DNA from: Streptomyces violaceusniger Tu 4113
Lineage (GTDB): Bacteria > Actinomycetota > Actinomycetes > Streptomycetales > Streptomycetaceae
DNA length: 64,000 nt
NCBI RefSeq assembly: GCF_000147815.2
Contig: NC_015957.1
Coordinates: 9,920,001 to 9,984,000, forward strand
Direction: 5' to 3'
This document shows, piece after piece, positions 28,845 to 39,091 of this stretch (its first letter is position 1; each line of letters opens with the position of its first letter). A program made the position numbers and the translations under genes. Below the pieces are notes generated by a model. The model was not told the origin of the DNA, did not search any database, and was given only the letters and a program-made list of their open reading frames with translations.

Positions 28845-29945
28845 TCATGCCGCGGCCACCCCCTTGCCGTCCAGGCCCGCGACGACGCTGAGCAGACAGG
28901 CGTGGTCGACGACGCCCAGGCAGCGGCCGTCGTCCACGACGCGCGCGGGGCCGCCGGTGCGGGCCACGGCCTCGATCGCGTCGGCGACCGTGGTGCCCGG
29001 GGCCAGCGCCGGCCCGCCGTCCTGCTCATCCGACGTCGCGGGGCGCATGGCGCGGCGCACGGTCAGCACCTGCTCCCGCGGAACGTCGCGGACGAAGTCC
29101 CGTACGTAGTCGTCCGCCGGGGAGCCGACGATCTCCTCCGGGGTGCCGAGCTGCACGATCCCGCCGTCGCGCATCAGCATGATGCGGTCGCCGAGCCGCA
29201 GCGCCTCGCTGAGGTCATGGGTGATGAAGACCATCGTCCGGCCCTCGTCGTGGTGCAGGCGGATGACCTCCTCCTGCATATCGCGGCGGATCAGCGGGTC
29301 GAGCGCGCTGAACGGCTCGTCGAAGAGCAGCACCTCGGGGTCGACGGCCAGCGCCCGGGCCAGGCCCACCCGCTGCTGCTGACCGCCGGAGAGCTGTCCG
29401 GGACGGCGGCGCTCAAGACCGGTGAGACCGACCTTCTCCACCACCTCGGCGGCCTTGGCGCGGCGCTCGGCCTTGCCCATCCCCTGGATCTCCAGCCCGT
29501 AGGCGACGTTGTCGATGACGGAGCGGTGCGGCAGCAGTCCGAAGTGCTGGAAGACCATGGCGGCGCGGTGCCGGCGCAGATCGCGCAGCCGGGCCTTGTC
29601 CATGGCCAGGACGTCCTCGCCGTCGATCTTCAGGGTCCCGGACGTGGGCTCGATCAGCCGGGTGAGGCAGCGTACGAGGGTGGACTTGCCGGAGCCGGAC
29701 AGCCCCATGACCACGAAGACCTCGCCCGGCTGGACGTCGAAGGAGACCTCGCGGACGGCGGCGGTGCAGCCGGTGCGGGCACGCAGCTCGCCGGCGGGCA
29801 GCTCCGCCTCGGCGGAACCGGGGATGCGCTCGGCCTTCGGGCCGAAGACCTTCCACAGGTCGCGGACCGAGAACACCGGGGCGCGCTCGCCGCTCTCGGG
29901 GATCTTGGGGGTGTCGGGCGTCTCGGGGACCAGGGTCGTGGCCAT
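28845..29945 (-). CDS. Glycine betaine ABC transporter ATP-binding protein with CBS-like end
   Basis: A 366-residue ProV/OpuAA-type ATPase. Walker A is GLSGSGKST (81-89), the Q-loop is [13 protein letters not shown], the signature is LSGGQQQR and Walker B is [12 protein letters not shown]. After the nucleotide domain the last 90 residues resemble a CBS module, which senses ionic strength or c-di-AMP in OpuA relatives. The ATG at 29945 shares a base with the stop of the upstream oxidoreductase gene (TGATG), so uptake and oxidation genes are co-translated. A GTG at 29948 is also in frame. Confidence 0.93.
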   Translation of the reverse strand: MATTLVPETPDTPKIPESGERAPVFSVRDLWKVFGPKAERIPGSAEAELPAGELRARTGCTAAVREVSFDVQPGEVFVVMGLSGSGKSTLVRCLTRLIEPTSGTLKIDGEDVLAMDKARLRDLRRHRAAMVFQHFGLLPHRSVIDNVAYGLEIQGMGKAERRAKAAEVVEKVGLTGLERRRPGQLSGGQQQRVGLARALAVDPEVLLFDEPFSALDPLIRRDMQEEVIRLHHDEGRTMVFITHDLSEALRLGDRIMLMRDGGIVQLGTPEEIVGSPADDYVRDFVRDVPREQVLTVRRAMRPATSDEQDGGPALAPGTTVADAIEAVARTGGPARVVDDGRCLGVVDHACLLSVVAGLDGKGVAAA

Positions 29946-31531
29946 CACGCCTCACCTCCCGGCGCGAGCGTGGCAGCCCGGTCGTCGGGCCTGTGCCGTT
30001 CCCGGTCGCGATCCTCGAACAGCAGCTCAGCGCACTTCTCGCCCACCATCAGGACTCCGATCATCGGGTTCACGGCCGGCATCGTCGGGAAGACGGACGC
30101 GTCGGCGATACGGACGCCGTTCAGACCCCGGATCCGCAGATCAGGGCCGACAACGGCGAGTTCATCCGACGAGGCACCCATACGACAGGTGCCCGCCGGG
30201 TGGTACACGGTGTGCGCGACCTTGCGGGCGTACTCGCTGATCTCCTCGTCCGAGGTGATCTCCGGGCCCGGGCACACCTCGCGCTTGAGCCAGCTCGCCA
30301 GCGGTTCGGTCTTGGCGATCTCACGCGCGACCCGGATGCCGTCGACCAGCGTGCGGCCGTCGTAGTCGTCCTCGTCCGTGAAGTACCGGAAGTCGAGGGC
30401 GGGCTTGACGGACGGATCGGCGCTGGTGAGGTAGAGCCGGCCGCGGCTGCGCGGCTTGGGGATGTTGGGGGTCATCGACACGCCGTGCTCGGGCTTTTCG
30501 TAGCCCAGCCGCTCCGGATTGTCGGTGAACGGGATCTGGTAGAAGTGGAACATCAGGTCCGGGCCCCGGGATTCGGGGTCCCGCCGGATGAACAGGCCCG
30601 CGTCGGAGTCCATCGCGGAGTTGTCCGGGATCGGGCCGTCCGTCTCCCACACGATGACCGACTCGGGGTGGTCGAGCAGATTCTCGCCGACGCCCGGCAG
30701 ATCGTGGACGACGGGAATGCCCAGCGCCTCCAGATCGGACTTGGGGCCGATACCGGAGTGCATCAGCAGCCGCGGGGTGTCCACGGCGCCCGCGCAGACC
30801 AGGACCTCGGTCTCGGCCCGGACGACGATCTCCTCGCCGTCCTTGGTGCGGACATGGACGCCGGTGATCCGGCCGGTGTCGTCCAGCTCCAGCTTGTACG
30901 CCCAGGTCTCCAGCATCAGATGGAGGTTGGGCCGGTCCAGGAACGGGTGCAGATAGGCGACCGACGCCGAGGAGCGCTTGTTGTTCTCCGGGTGGTACGC
31001 GAGGTCGAAGAAGCCGACGCCCTCATGGAACGGCTGCTTGTTGAACCCCTCGACCCGCGGCACCCCGGCGGCGGACTGGGCGGCCTCGACGAAGTCCCGC
31101 GCGATCGCGTTCCGGTCCTTCTCGTCCACCGGGACAACGTTGTTGCGCAGCCGCTGGAAGTACGGGTCCATGGACTCCGCGTCCCAGCCCTCGGCGCCGG
31201 CCTCGGACCACTCGTCCCAGTCGCCCGGCAGCGGCTTGAAGGAGATCAGGGTGTTGTGCGAGGAGCACCCCCCGAGCACCCGCGCCCGACTGTGCCGGAT
31301 ATGCGAGTTTCCGCGCGGCTGCTCGGTGGTGGGGTAGTCGTAGTCCAAGTCCCCGCCGAGCAGCCCGAGCCAGCGGCGCAGGGTGAGCACATCGGGGCGG
31401 TCGACATCGGACGGTCCGCCCTCGATGACGGCGACACGGATGTCCGGGTCCTCGGTGAGCCGGGAAGCGATCACCGATCCTGCGGTGCCGCCGCCGATGA
31501 CGACATAGTCGTATACGACAGGTACGGACAT
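29945..31531 (-). CDS. betA: GMC oxidoreductase, probable choline dehydrogenase
   Basis: A 528-residue FAD-dependent glucose-methanol-choline oxidoreductase. The Rossmann motif is [15 protein letters not shown] near residue 12, GMC signature 1 is [12 protein letters not shown] and signature 2 is [16 protein letters not shown]. The catalytic His-Asn region reads HPAGTCRMG and [13 protein letters not shown]. The position between a betaine-aldehyde-dehydrogenase-type gene and a betaine transporter makes choline the likely substrate. Choline oxidase activity (O2 as acceptor) cannot be excluded from sequence. Confidence 0.88.
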   Translation of the reverse strand: MSVPVVYDYVVIGGGTAGSVIASRLTEDPDIRVAVIEGGPSDVDRPDVLTLRRWLGLLGGDLDYDYPTTEQPRGNSHIRHSRARVLGGCSSHNTLISFKPLPGDWDEWSEAGAEGWDAESMDPYFQRLRNNVVPVDEKDRNAIARDFVEAAQSAAGVPRVEGFNKQPFHEGVGFFDLAYHPENNKRSSASVAYLHPFLDRPNLHLMLETWAYKLELDDTGRITGVHVRTKDGEEIVVRAETEVLVCAGAVDTPRLLMHSGIGPKSDLEALGIPVVHDLPGVGENLLDHPESVIVWETDGPIPDNSAMDSDAGLFIRRDPESRGPDLMFHFYQIPFTDNPERLGYEKPEHGVSMTPNIPKPRSRGRLYLTSADPSVKPALDFRYFTDEDDYDGRTLVDGIRVAREIAKTEPLASWLKREVCPGPEITSDEEISEYARKVAHTVYHPAGTCRMGASSDELAVVGPDLRIRGLNGVRIADASVFPTMPAVNPMIGVLMVGEKCAELLFEDRDRERHRPDDRAATLAPGGEA

Positions 31532-31736
31532 GTGGGGTTACTCCTCGCGGTCTTACCCAAACGGCTCACGCCGGTGCGGGACGGGGGCTGCCGCCCCTGG
31601 GGTGGGGGTGTTGCTGGGTGCCTCGGTGTCCACGGGTCTTCCGCCGCCGGTCGCCGCGATGGGGTGCGGCCGGGCCCGGGCCCCGGAGGACGTGTCCGGG
31701 CCCGGCCGAGCCCCGGGCGGGGTCGGCGGCGGGGCG

Positions 31737-33239
31737 TCAGCCGGCGAACCAGCGCACCGGGCTCGGTCGCAGGTTCTCGTAGACGTGCTTGGTCTCGCGG
31801 TATTCGTCAAGGCCCGCGGGACCGAGCTCGCGCCCGACCCCGGACTTGCCGAAACCGCCCCATTCGGCCTGCGGAAGGTAGGGGTGGTAGTCGTTGATCC
31901 ACACGGTGCCGTGCCGCAGCCGGGCGGCGACGCGGCGCGCCCGCGCGGTGTCGGCGGACCAGACGGCGCCGGCCAGTCCGTACTCCGTGTCATTGGCGAG
32001 TGTGACGGCCTCGTCCTCGGTTTGGAAGGACTCGACGGTCAGAATCGGCCCAAACGTTTCCTCCCGCACCACCCGCATCTCGCGATGACACTGGTCGAGC
32101 ACGGTCGGGAGGTAGAAGTAGCCGGTGGCCGGGCGGACCTCGTTGGGCTCCGGCTGCTTGCCGCCGCACCGCAGCAGGGCGCCCTCCTCCAGCGCGGACG
32201 CCACATACGCCTCGGTCTTGTCCAACTGCTGGGCCGAGACCAGCGGACCGCATTCGACACCGTCCTCGGTGCCACGGCCCAGCTTGATCTTCTCCGCGCG
32301 GCGGGCCAGCTCGGCCATGAACCGCTCGCGCACCGACTCCTCGATGATCAGCCGGGCACCGGCCGAGCAGACCTGGCCGCTGTGGATGAAGGCGGCGTTC
32401 AGGGCCTGGTCGACGGCGGTGTCAAAGCCCTCGGCGGTGGCGCAGGCGTCGGCGAAGACCACATTGGGGTTCTTGCCGCCGAGCTCCAGCGCGACCTTCT
32501 TGACCGTCGGCGCGGCGGCCTGCGCCACCTTGGTGCCGCTGATCAGCCCGCCGGTGAAGGAGACCAGGTCCACATCGGGGTGCTCGGACAGCCGGGCGCC
32601 CACGGGGTCGCCCGTGCCGGTGACCAGGTTGGCCACCCCGGCCGGCAGCCCGGCCTCGGCCAGCAGCCGCACCAGATGGACGGTGGACAGCGGGGTCACC
32701 TCGCTGGGCTTGATCACAAAGGTGTTCCCGGCGGCCAGCGCCGGGGCGATCTTCCAGCTGGCCTGGAGCAGCGGATAGTTCCAGGGGGTGATCATCGCGC
32801 AGACGCCGACCGGCTCATGGACCACGACGCTGTGCACATCGGGGGTACCCGCGTCGATGACCCGCCCGGCCGACTCGCCCGCGGCCAGGTCGGCGAAGTA
32901 GCGGAAGGCATTGGTCACGTCGTCGACGTCGACCCGCCCCTCCTCCAGGGTCTTGCCGGTGTCACGGCTCTCGATGAGCGCGATCGTCTCGCGGTCGCGC
33001 TGCAGCAGCTCGGCGACGCGGCGCAGCAGCGCCGCCCGCTCGGCCACCGGCGTCCCGGGCCAGGGGCCCTGGTCGAAGGCGCGACGCGCGGCCGCGACCG
33101 CCGCGTCGGTGTCCTCGAGGCCACCCTCGGCGACGACGGCGAGGGTCTTGGCGTCCGCGGGGTCGAGAACCTCCCGCTGCGCCCCGGATACGGCTGCCTG
33201 CCACACGCCGTCCACATGAATGGTCTCGACTGCCGCCAC
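31737..33239 (-). CDS. betB: Aldehyde dehydrogenase, probable betaine aldehyde dehydrogenase
   Basis: A 500-residue NAD(P)-dependent aldehyde dehydrogenase. The general base Glu is in VALELGGKNPNVVF and the catalytic Cys in SGQVCSAGARL. The cofactor region is MITPWNYPLLQASWKIAPAL. The GTG at 33239 follows GGAAGG, so the longer reading to 33356 is rejected. It is the first gene of the leftward betaine cluster; 205 nt without a terminator separate it from the choline dehydrogenase gene. Oxidation of betaine aldehyde to glycine betaine is inferred from context. Confidence 0.9.
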   Translation of the reverse strand: MAAVETIHVDGVWQAAVSGAQREVLDPADAKTLAVVAEGGLEDTDAAVAAARRAFDQGPWPGTPVAERAALLRRVAELLQRDRETIALIESRDTGKTLEEGRVDVDDVTNAFRYFADLAAGESAGRVIDAGTPDVHSVVVHEPVGVCAMITPWNYPLLQASWKIAPALAAGNTFVIKPSEVTPLSTVHLVRLLAEAGLPAGVANLVTGTGDPVGARLSEHPDVDLVSFTGGLISGTKVAQAAAPTVKKVALELGGKNPNVVFADACATAEGFDTAVDQALNAAFIHSGQVCSAGARLIIEESVRERFMAELARRAEKIKLGRGTEDGVECGPLVSAQQLDKTEAYVASALEEGALLRCGGKQPEPNEVRPATGYFYLPTVLDQCHREMRVVREETFGPILTVESFQTEDEAVTLANDTEYGLAGAVWSADTARARRVAARLRHGTVWINDYHPYLPQAEWGGFGKSGVGRELGPAGLDEYRETKHVYENLRPSPVRWFAG

Positions 33240-33273
33240 GTGAATTCTGCCTTCCGGTTCTGCGAACTTTGCC

Positions 33274-33289
33274 GCTGGCCCAAGCCAGC
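33274..33289. promoter_or_regulatory. Inverted repeat upstream of the betaine cluster, candidate operator
   Basis: GCTGG and CCAGC arms with a 6-nt centre, flanked by TTGC/AA symmetry, lie about 40 nt upstream of the betB start. This position would suit a BetI- or other TetR-like repressor. No regulator gene is adjacent. Confidence 0.3.
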
Positions 33290-33469
33290 AACATGGACCC
33301 CTAACCGGAAGGTGGGAACCTATGCGCGATTCGCAAGAGAAAGTGGGCCGGCTCACGTGATCCGCAGGCGGAACCGGCCTCCCGGGTCATGATCGGCCGA
33401 TCTGTCAAGAGCTGGTGCACGTCGATCGGTGTCAGGAGGCTGCCAGGTCCCGGTGCGGTAGGCGGTCCC

Positions 33470-33541
33470 GGCACGGGAAGCGGCCCCGGCACGGGAAGCG
33501 GTCTTGGTACGGGAAGCGGTCCCGGTACGGGAAGCCGGGCG
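33470..33541. repeat. 18-bp tandem repeat, four copies
   Basis: GG(C/T)ACGGGAAGC recurs at 33470, 33488, 33506 and 33524, exactly 18 nt apart. It is followed by two copies of GTCAGGAAGC(G/C)GTGCAGTAGGC, the second being the actual 3' end of the gene that stops at 33583. Confidence 0.88.
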
Positions 33542-33582
33542 GTCGGCTCGGTGTCAGGAAGCGGTGCAGTAGGCAGCCGGCG

Positions 33583-34419
33583 TCAGGAAGCCGTGCAGTA
33601 GGCGGTCGGGCAGAAGGTGTCCACCGCCGCCTGGTGGACCTCCCGCTCCTCCACGCGGTCCCCGTCCCCGGAGGGGCCGATCACCAGCACCGCGTACATC
33701 GTGCCATCGGGGGCGGCGAAGCGGCGGTCGAGCATCCGGCGGTGGCCGTCGCTCTTGGACTGGTACGTGTACTCCAGCTGCGCCGGGTCCGTGGCGGCCG
33801 AGCCCAGCCGGGTGAGGGCGATCTGCTCGTAGTCGCGGTGGGTGGAGGCGATCCGCTCGGCCTCCTGGGCGGACTCGTACGGCGTCGACTCGGGGCCGTG
33901 CAGCTCGAAGACCTGGATCACGGTGCTGTCGTCGGGCGAGGTGTAGTAGACGCTGGGGCCCTCGGCCGTCCGCCGCCATCCGTCCGGGACCGCGAGATGG
34001 TACCCGGCCGGGTCGGCCTGGGTGCTGTAGCCCGCGGGCGGGGCGGCACCGGTCAGGGAGGGAGAGGACGGGGTACCGAAGGGCGTCGCGGACGGGGACG
34101 CCCCGGTCGGCAGGTCCGTGGGGAGATCGGTCGGGAGATCGGTGGGCCCACCGGTCCCGGGCCCGGGCGAGGGATAGAGATCGTTCGGCTGCGAGGCGTC
34201 CGCGCTCGGCGTGGCCGTGGGGCTCCCTTGGTCCCAGGGCAGCGGGCCCGCCTGATGGCGGGAGGTGCCGTCGCCGCCGAAGGCCACCCATCCGGAAAAC
34301 GCGATCCCCGCGACCAGGAAGATCGTCACCGCCAACGCCCGCAGTGCCCCCCGGGCGTCCTGCCCAGGCCCTCCCGGCCCTCCCGGCGCTCCCGGCACTC
34401 CCCCGTCATGCATGGTCAT
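33583..34419 (-). CDS. Single-pass membrane protein, paralogue of the gene at 34649-35443
   Basis: A 278-residue protein with a short cytoplasmic start, one membrane helix (about 30-48), a Pro/Ser/Thr-rich linker holding a TDLPTDLP repeat, and an outer globular domain (about 130-278). The outer domain has AGYHLAVPDGWRRT, QVFELHGPESTPYESAQ and ends FCPTAYC. The same features occur in the gene at 34649-35443, so the two are duplicates. This extracellular domain is common in Streptomyces near signalling genes. Function unknown. The two conserved C-terminal cysteines may form a disulfide. Confidence 0.8.
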   Translation of the reverse strand: MTMHDGGVPGAPGGPGGPGQDARGALRALAVTIFLVAGIAFSGWVAFGGDGTSRHQAGPLPWDQGSPTATPSADASQPNDLYPSPGPGTGGPTDLPTDLPTDLPTGASPSATPFGTPSSPSLTGAAPPAGYSTQADPAGYHLAVPDGWRRTAEGPSVYYTSPDDSTVIQVFELHGPESTPYESAQEAERIASTHRDYEQIALTRLGSAATDPAQLEYTYQSKSDGHRRMLDRRFAAPDGTMYAVLVIGPSGDGDRVEEREVHQAAVDTFCPTAYCTAS

Positions 34420-34648
34420 CTATCCCCCCGATAGTGGAACTCTGCTCCCATAAGCCGACAAGCCGCGCCGACCGACATCGGTGTACCCGGTTCGAGGGCC
34501 GCCCCACCCTCCGTCACCCCACCGATACGGATATGTCGCCTTCGGTGCGCCGTCCTGTGCCCCCCGCTGCCTGCCGCCGTTCCGTGCCCGCCGTCTGCCC
34601 CCGGATGTGCCCGCCGCCGGATGTGCCCGCCGTATCCCCTACCCCCAG

Positions 34649-35443
34649 TCAGGTGGCCGGGCAGTAGGCGGTGGGGCAGAAGGACGCCAGCACGATGCGC
34701 TGCCGCTCCCGCTGCTGCGGCCAGTCGTCGGCCGGGCCCGCGATCAGCACCGCGTACTGCACCTGGTCCGGGCCGGTGAAGGCGCGGTCGAGTATTCGGC
34801 GCGGGCCGTACTTGGCGCTGCGGTAGCCGTACTCCAGCTCCGCGTCCGCGTCGTCGCCGGGGCCGAGCCGCTTCAGCTCGTACCGCTGGTAGTCGGGGTT
34901 CTTCTTGAGCCCCGTCTCCGCCTGGCGCAGCGCCTCGTACGGGGTGACGGCGGGCTCGGTCAGCTCGAAGACCTGGATCAGGCTGCTCGCGTCGGACGAC
35001 TCGTAGAACACCCCGGTATCGCGCTTGACCCGCTGCCAGCCCCTGGGCACATCCAGCCGGAACCCCTCCGCGTCGGTGGTGCGCACATAGTCCGCCGGCG
35101 GCTCCTGCGTGCTGTCCGTGGACACCGACGGCGGCGCCGAGGTCGTCTCCGAGAACGGCTCCGACGGCACCGCCGAGGGCTGCTCGGCCGACGGTGACCA
35201 GGACGAGGCCGAGGGCGAACCGCCGTCCGCCCCGGGCTTGTCATCCCCGCCGCCCGACACCAACTTCCAGGTGCCGAAGCCGATCCCGCCGACCAGGACC
35301 ACGGCGAGCACCGCCAGAAGCACCGTGCCCAGATGCGGATTGGGTGGTCTTCGGCCCGGGGCCGGCGGCTCCGCGCCCTCGCCCACCCAACGCTGGGCCT
35401 CCTCGTTCCATCGGCGGCTCCCCTCGCCGCCCGGTGTGCTCAT
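34649..35443 (-). CDS. Single-pass membrane protein, paralogue of the gene at 33583-34419
   Basis: A 264-residue protein. It begins with RRWNEEAQRWVGE, has one membrane helix (about 40-62), a Ser/Pro-rich linker, and an outer domain with EGFRLDVPRGWQRV, QVFELTEPAVTPYEALRQ and a terminal FCPTAYC. Its ATG lies 1 nt after the stop of the gene at 35445-35906, so it belongs to the same transcript as the GDHN-motif genes upstream. Function unknown. Confidence 0.8.
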   Translation of the reverse strand: MSTPGGEGSRRWNEEAQRWVGEGAEPPAPGRRPPNPHLGTVLLAVLAVVLVGGIGFGTWKLVSGGGDDKPGADGGSPSASSWSPSAEQPSAVPSEPFSETTSAPPSVSTDSTQEPPADYVRTTDAEGFRLDVPRGWQRVKRDTGVFYESSDASSLIQVFELTEPAVTPYEALRQAETGLKKNPDYQRYELKRLGPGDDADAELEYGYRSAKYGPRRILDRAFTGPDQVQYAVLIAGPADDWPQQRERQRIVLASFCPTAYCPAT

Positions 35444-35444
35444 C

Positions 35445-35906
35445 TCAGCCGCCCAGGAGCGTGCCGACCGCCTGTCCGACGGCGACGCCGGAGGCGAGCA
35501 TGCCGACGCCGGCGCTGGCGTCCTGCAACATCACCCGGATCCTCGCAAGTCGGCCTGCCCCGGCCCGGCCGGTGCGCTGGATCTCGTCCTGGGTCTGGTC
35601 CAGTTCATCGGAGAGCGCGCCGACCTCCGGGCTCGGGACCACCCGCCGCAGATCGTCGGCGAGCTGCCGAACGGCCTCCAGCAGCTCCTGATATGCGGGG
35701 TCGCAGGGGGCCTCCCCTTGCCGTCCGTTCACGATGTGGTTGTGGTCGCCGATGCCGACGGCGCTGCCGCTCACCTTGCCGAACGTGATGTCGCCGAATG
35801 TGCGCCCGCCGCCCGCCGGGCCCGCACCACCACCGCTCGCGTCCGCCGCGTGGTCCGCACCGCCGCCGCCCACGCCGCTGCCGTCCTCCGTGTCAGCCAT
35901 CGCCAT
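35445..35906 (-). CDS. Soluble protein with GDHN motif and helical C-terminus
   Basis: A 153-residue protein. The first 40 residues are Gly/Ala/Asp-rich. Next comes FGKVSGSAVGIGDHNHIVNG, then a helical segment (about 65-125, rich in Leu/Glu/Arg heptads) and a Gly/Ala/Val-rich hydrophobic end (SAGVGMLASGVAVGQAV). ATG 35906 sits just after GGGAGG; ATG 35900 is possible. The gene overlaps the 3' end of the upstream membrane-protein gene, which ends with a similar GFGDHNTISN motif. No enzymatic motif is visible. The shared motif suggests that the two proteins interact. Confidence 0.7.
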   Translation of the reverse strand: MAMADTEDGSGVGGGGADHAADASGGGAGPAGGGRTFGDITFGKVSGSAVGIGDHNHIVNGRQGEAPCDPAYQELLEAVRQLADDLRRVVPSPEVGALSDELDQTQDEIQRTGRAGAGRLARIRVMLQDASAGVGMLASGVAVGQAVGTLLGG

Positions 35907-37686
35907 GGCCGCCTCCCGCTCCATTGGTTCCGGTGGTGTTGCTGATGGTGTTGTGGTCACCGAAGCCGAAGGCGCTGTTCGCCGCGGACTCGATGAAGAC
36001 CCCGCCGCCGCTCACATTGATGACCTTCTGCTCGAACTCGCCGGTCTCCCAGCCGGCTTCGTCGAGCGCCCTTCGCACGCCGTTGGCCACCCGGTCCTCG
36101 ACACTTTTCAGATAGCGGCTGACATCCATCTCCTGGAAGAGCGATGCGCCTGCGTCGCTGCCCAGCTCCCGCACCGAGATCCAGGGCCCGTCGGGGATGG
36201 CCGCCTCATAACCCCCCGCGTACATCCGCCAGACGAAGGCGGCCGAACGGAAAGCGTGGATGACCGCCTGACCCGCCGCCGTCGGCGTCCGCCCGAGCGC
36301 CCAGACCGCCTTGCCCGGCAGTCCGCCGCGGCGGTGGGAGTCGGAGAGCCGGTCGACCGCCCGGAAGTCCGGGCGGATCGGGCGCAGCACATGCGGCGCG
36401 AACTCCAGCATCAGCATGCCGCCCTGCGTATGCACCCGTACGAAGACGGTGGTGACCACCTCTTCCCGCCATGCGCCGACGCGGATGCGCAGAAAGTGCC
36501 GGCGGACCTCTCCGCCTTCCTCGACGGCTTCCGCCCGCTCCCGCGCGAAGTCCGCCTCGCCGTACGGCACGAAGGAGCGGCTCCGCAATCCGGTGACCTT
36601 GAGGAAGACGCATTCGTCGAGCTCCAGGCCGCGCAGCCGATCACGGCTCGCGGCGGAGGGCCGGGCGGCGCCCTGGACAGAGGCGGTGCCCTGGGTGGAG
36701 GAGGTGCGCAACTTCTCGACCAGCGGCCGGATCCGCTCAAGGATCACGCGGTTGTCCAGCGGCGCCGGATCACCGCCCTCGCGCGGCCGCAGCTCGACGG
36801 CGAGGGTCCAGGTGTCATGGGCGGCGCCCGCGCCGAGGAAGGGGTGCCGATCGTGGTAGAGGATCACCGGTGAGTGCTGCTCGCGGCGGATCAGGGCCCG
36901 CACTCGCCGGAAGCGCCCGCCCTCGAACCGCTCCGCGGGGTCCCCGGCGAGGTCGGCGAAGGTCTCCGGCTCCAGGTCGGTGGCCAGCACCCGGGCCACA
37001 TGCTCACGGTGCAGAGCGACCGCGGTGGCCATCATGGCGGGGACCACCAGCGCGAACCAGGCGGCGCTGGTGTCCGACCCGGTCGCCAGGGCCGGTGCGA
37101 AGCTCTGCAGCCCGCTCGTAGCGGGCTCGCCCGTGAACGCCTGCGTCAAGGCGGAGACCGCATAGGACAGCAGGATCAGACAGCCGAGCACCCGCAGCAC
37201 CGCGGCCGCCCGCCGCCGGGTGACGGTGACCCCGTCGGCCCCGGGATAGTCGGCGCGGAAGGGGCCCATGGCGCCGCCTCTGGCCCAGGCCGCCAGCAGA
37301 AGCAGCGCGCACGACAGCAGGAACAGATAGAAGAAGCCCTGCGCCAGCAGAAAGTCCAGCACCCATAAGGACACCAGCAGCGCGGTCCAGCATGCCTCCA
37401 GACGGCGCGCGCGCAGCGCGTGCGCGAGCACCCGGGCCGCGTCGATGCCCAGCGAGGGCGCCACGGCCCGCTCCTCGTGGACATACAGCTCGTCCAGGAC
37501 CGTGTCCCGGAAGTCGTCGTCCAGATAGGCGCCCGCGCACAGCAGCCGGGTCGCCTCGCTGGTGGCATAGGGGGACGCATCGTCGGCGGCGCGAGAAGGG
37601 GGGACGCCCGGTAAAGGCTCCGGCCGCGGCTGCGGCAGATGAGACGAGTGGTCGCCCAAAGAATGATCATCGCGCGTGTTGGCCAT
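35893..37686 (-). CDS. Large membrane protein ending in a GDHN motif
   Basis: A 597-residue protein. A short N-terminal cytoplasmic part is followed by four hydrophobic helices (about 100-230), a long cytoplasmic region (about 245-560) and a C-terminal tail with VINVSGGGVFIESAANSA then GFGDHNTISN. The cytoplasmic region has beta-rich blocks (LYHDRHPFLGAG, RHFLRIRVGAWREE, MLMLEFAPHVLRP) and resembles no family I can name. It starts at ATG 37686 and heads a leftward operon of at least three genes. Function unknown. Confidence 0.75.
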   Translation of the reverse strand: MANTRDDHSLGDHSSHLPQPRPEPLPGVPPSRAADDASPYATSEATRLLCAGAYLDDDFRDTVLDELYVHEERAVAPSLGIDAARVLAHALRARRLEACWTALLVSLWVLDFLLAQGFFYLFLLSCALLLLAAWARGGAMGPFRADYPGADGVTVTRRRAAAVLRVLGCLILLSYAVSALTQAFTGEPATSGLQSFAPALATGSDTSAAWFALVVPAMMATAVALHREHVARVLATDLEPETFADLAGDPAERFEGGRFRRVRALIRREQHSPVILYHDRHPFLGAGAAHDTWTLAVELRPREGGDPAPLDNRVILERIRPLVEKLRTSSTQGTASVQGAARPSAASRDRLRGLELDECVFLKVTGLRSRSFVPYGEADFARERAEAVEEGGEVRRHFLRIRVGAWREEVVTTVFVRVHTQGGMLMLEFAPHVLRPIRPDFRAVDRLSDSHRRGGLPGKAVWALGRTPTAAGQAVIHAFRSAAFVWRMYAGGYEAAIPDGPWISVRELGSDAGASLFQEMDVSRYLKSVEDRVANGVRRALDEAGWETGEFEQKVINVSGGGVFIESAANSAFGFGDHNTISNTTGTNGAGGGHGDG

Positions 37687-37754
37687 GTTTCCCCCCGAGG
37701 CCGTAGCAACTACCTCCACGCTAGGGGAAGATGGCCCGCGATTACAGCGAATGG

Positions 37755-37800
37755 CCGAAGGGTCACACTCCGGAGTGAATACCGGAATGTGACCCTTCGG
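37755..37800. terminator. Terminator of mdh
   Basis: Arms of about 19 nt (CCGAAGGGTCACACTCCGG and its complement with one mismatch) enclose an 8-nt loop, 20 nt downstream of the leftward mdh stop and upstream of the next leftward gene. Confidence 0.9.
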
Positions 37801-37820
37801 AAACGGCCTCGATGGGCCCG

Positions 37821-38867
<1,047 letters not shown>

Positions 38868-39091
38868 TCAGGCTATCCGACGGCACCTGACCAAGGTTCT
38901 CTCGGGCCACCGTGTAACCGCTCACCGCGCGTTCCGTCCTCGCGCACTTTGGCGGCCGCCTGCCAGGAGGGGGAGTGCGGGCGGCCGCCCAGTGCCGCAC
39001 CCGTGGGGGGCTCGGGCAGCGCCTGCCCCGATTCCCCCGGCTCATTCCCCCTGTTTCCGAATTCCCCCGGACGGGCCTCCCTCGCCCGCGC

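Larger units (their letters stand above)
33240..33582. other. Gene-free stretch between betB and the next leftward gene
   Basis: It contains the betB upstream region, an 18-bp tandem repeat (33470-33541) and a duplicated copy of the 3' end of the neighbouring gene. No protein-like frame seen. Confidence 0.7.
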
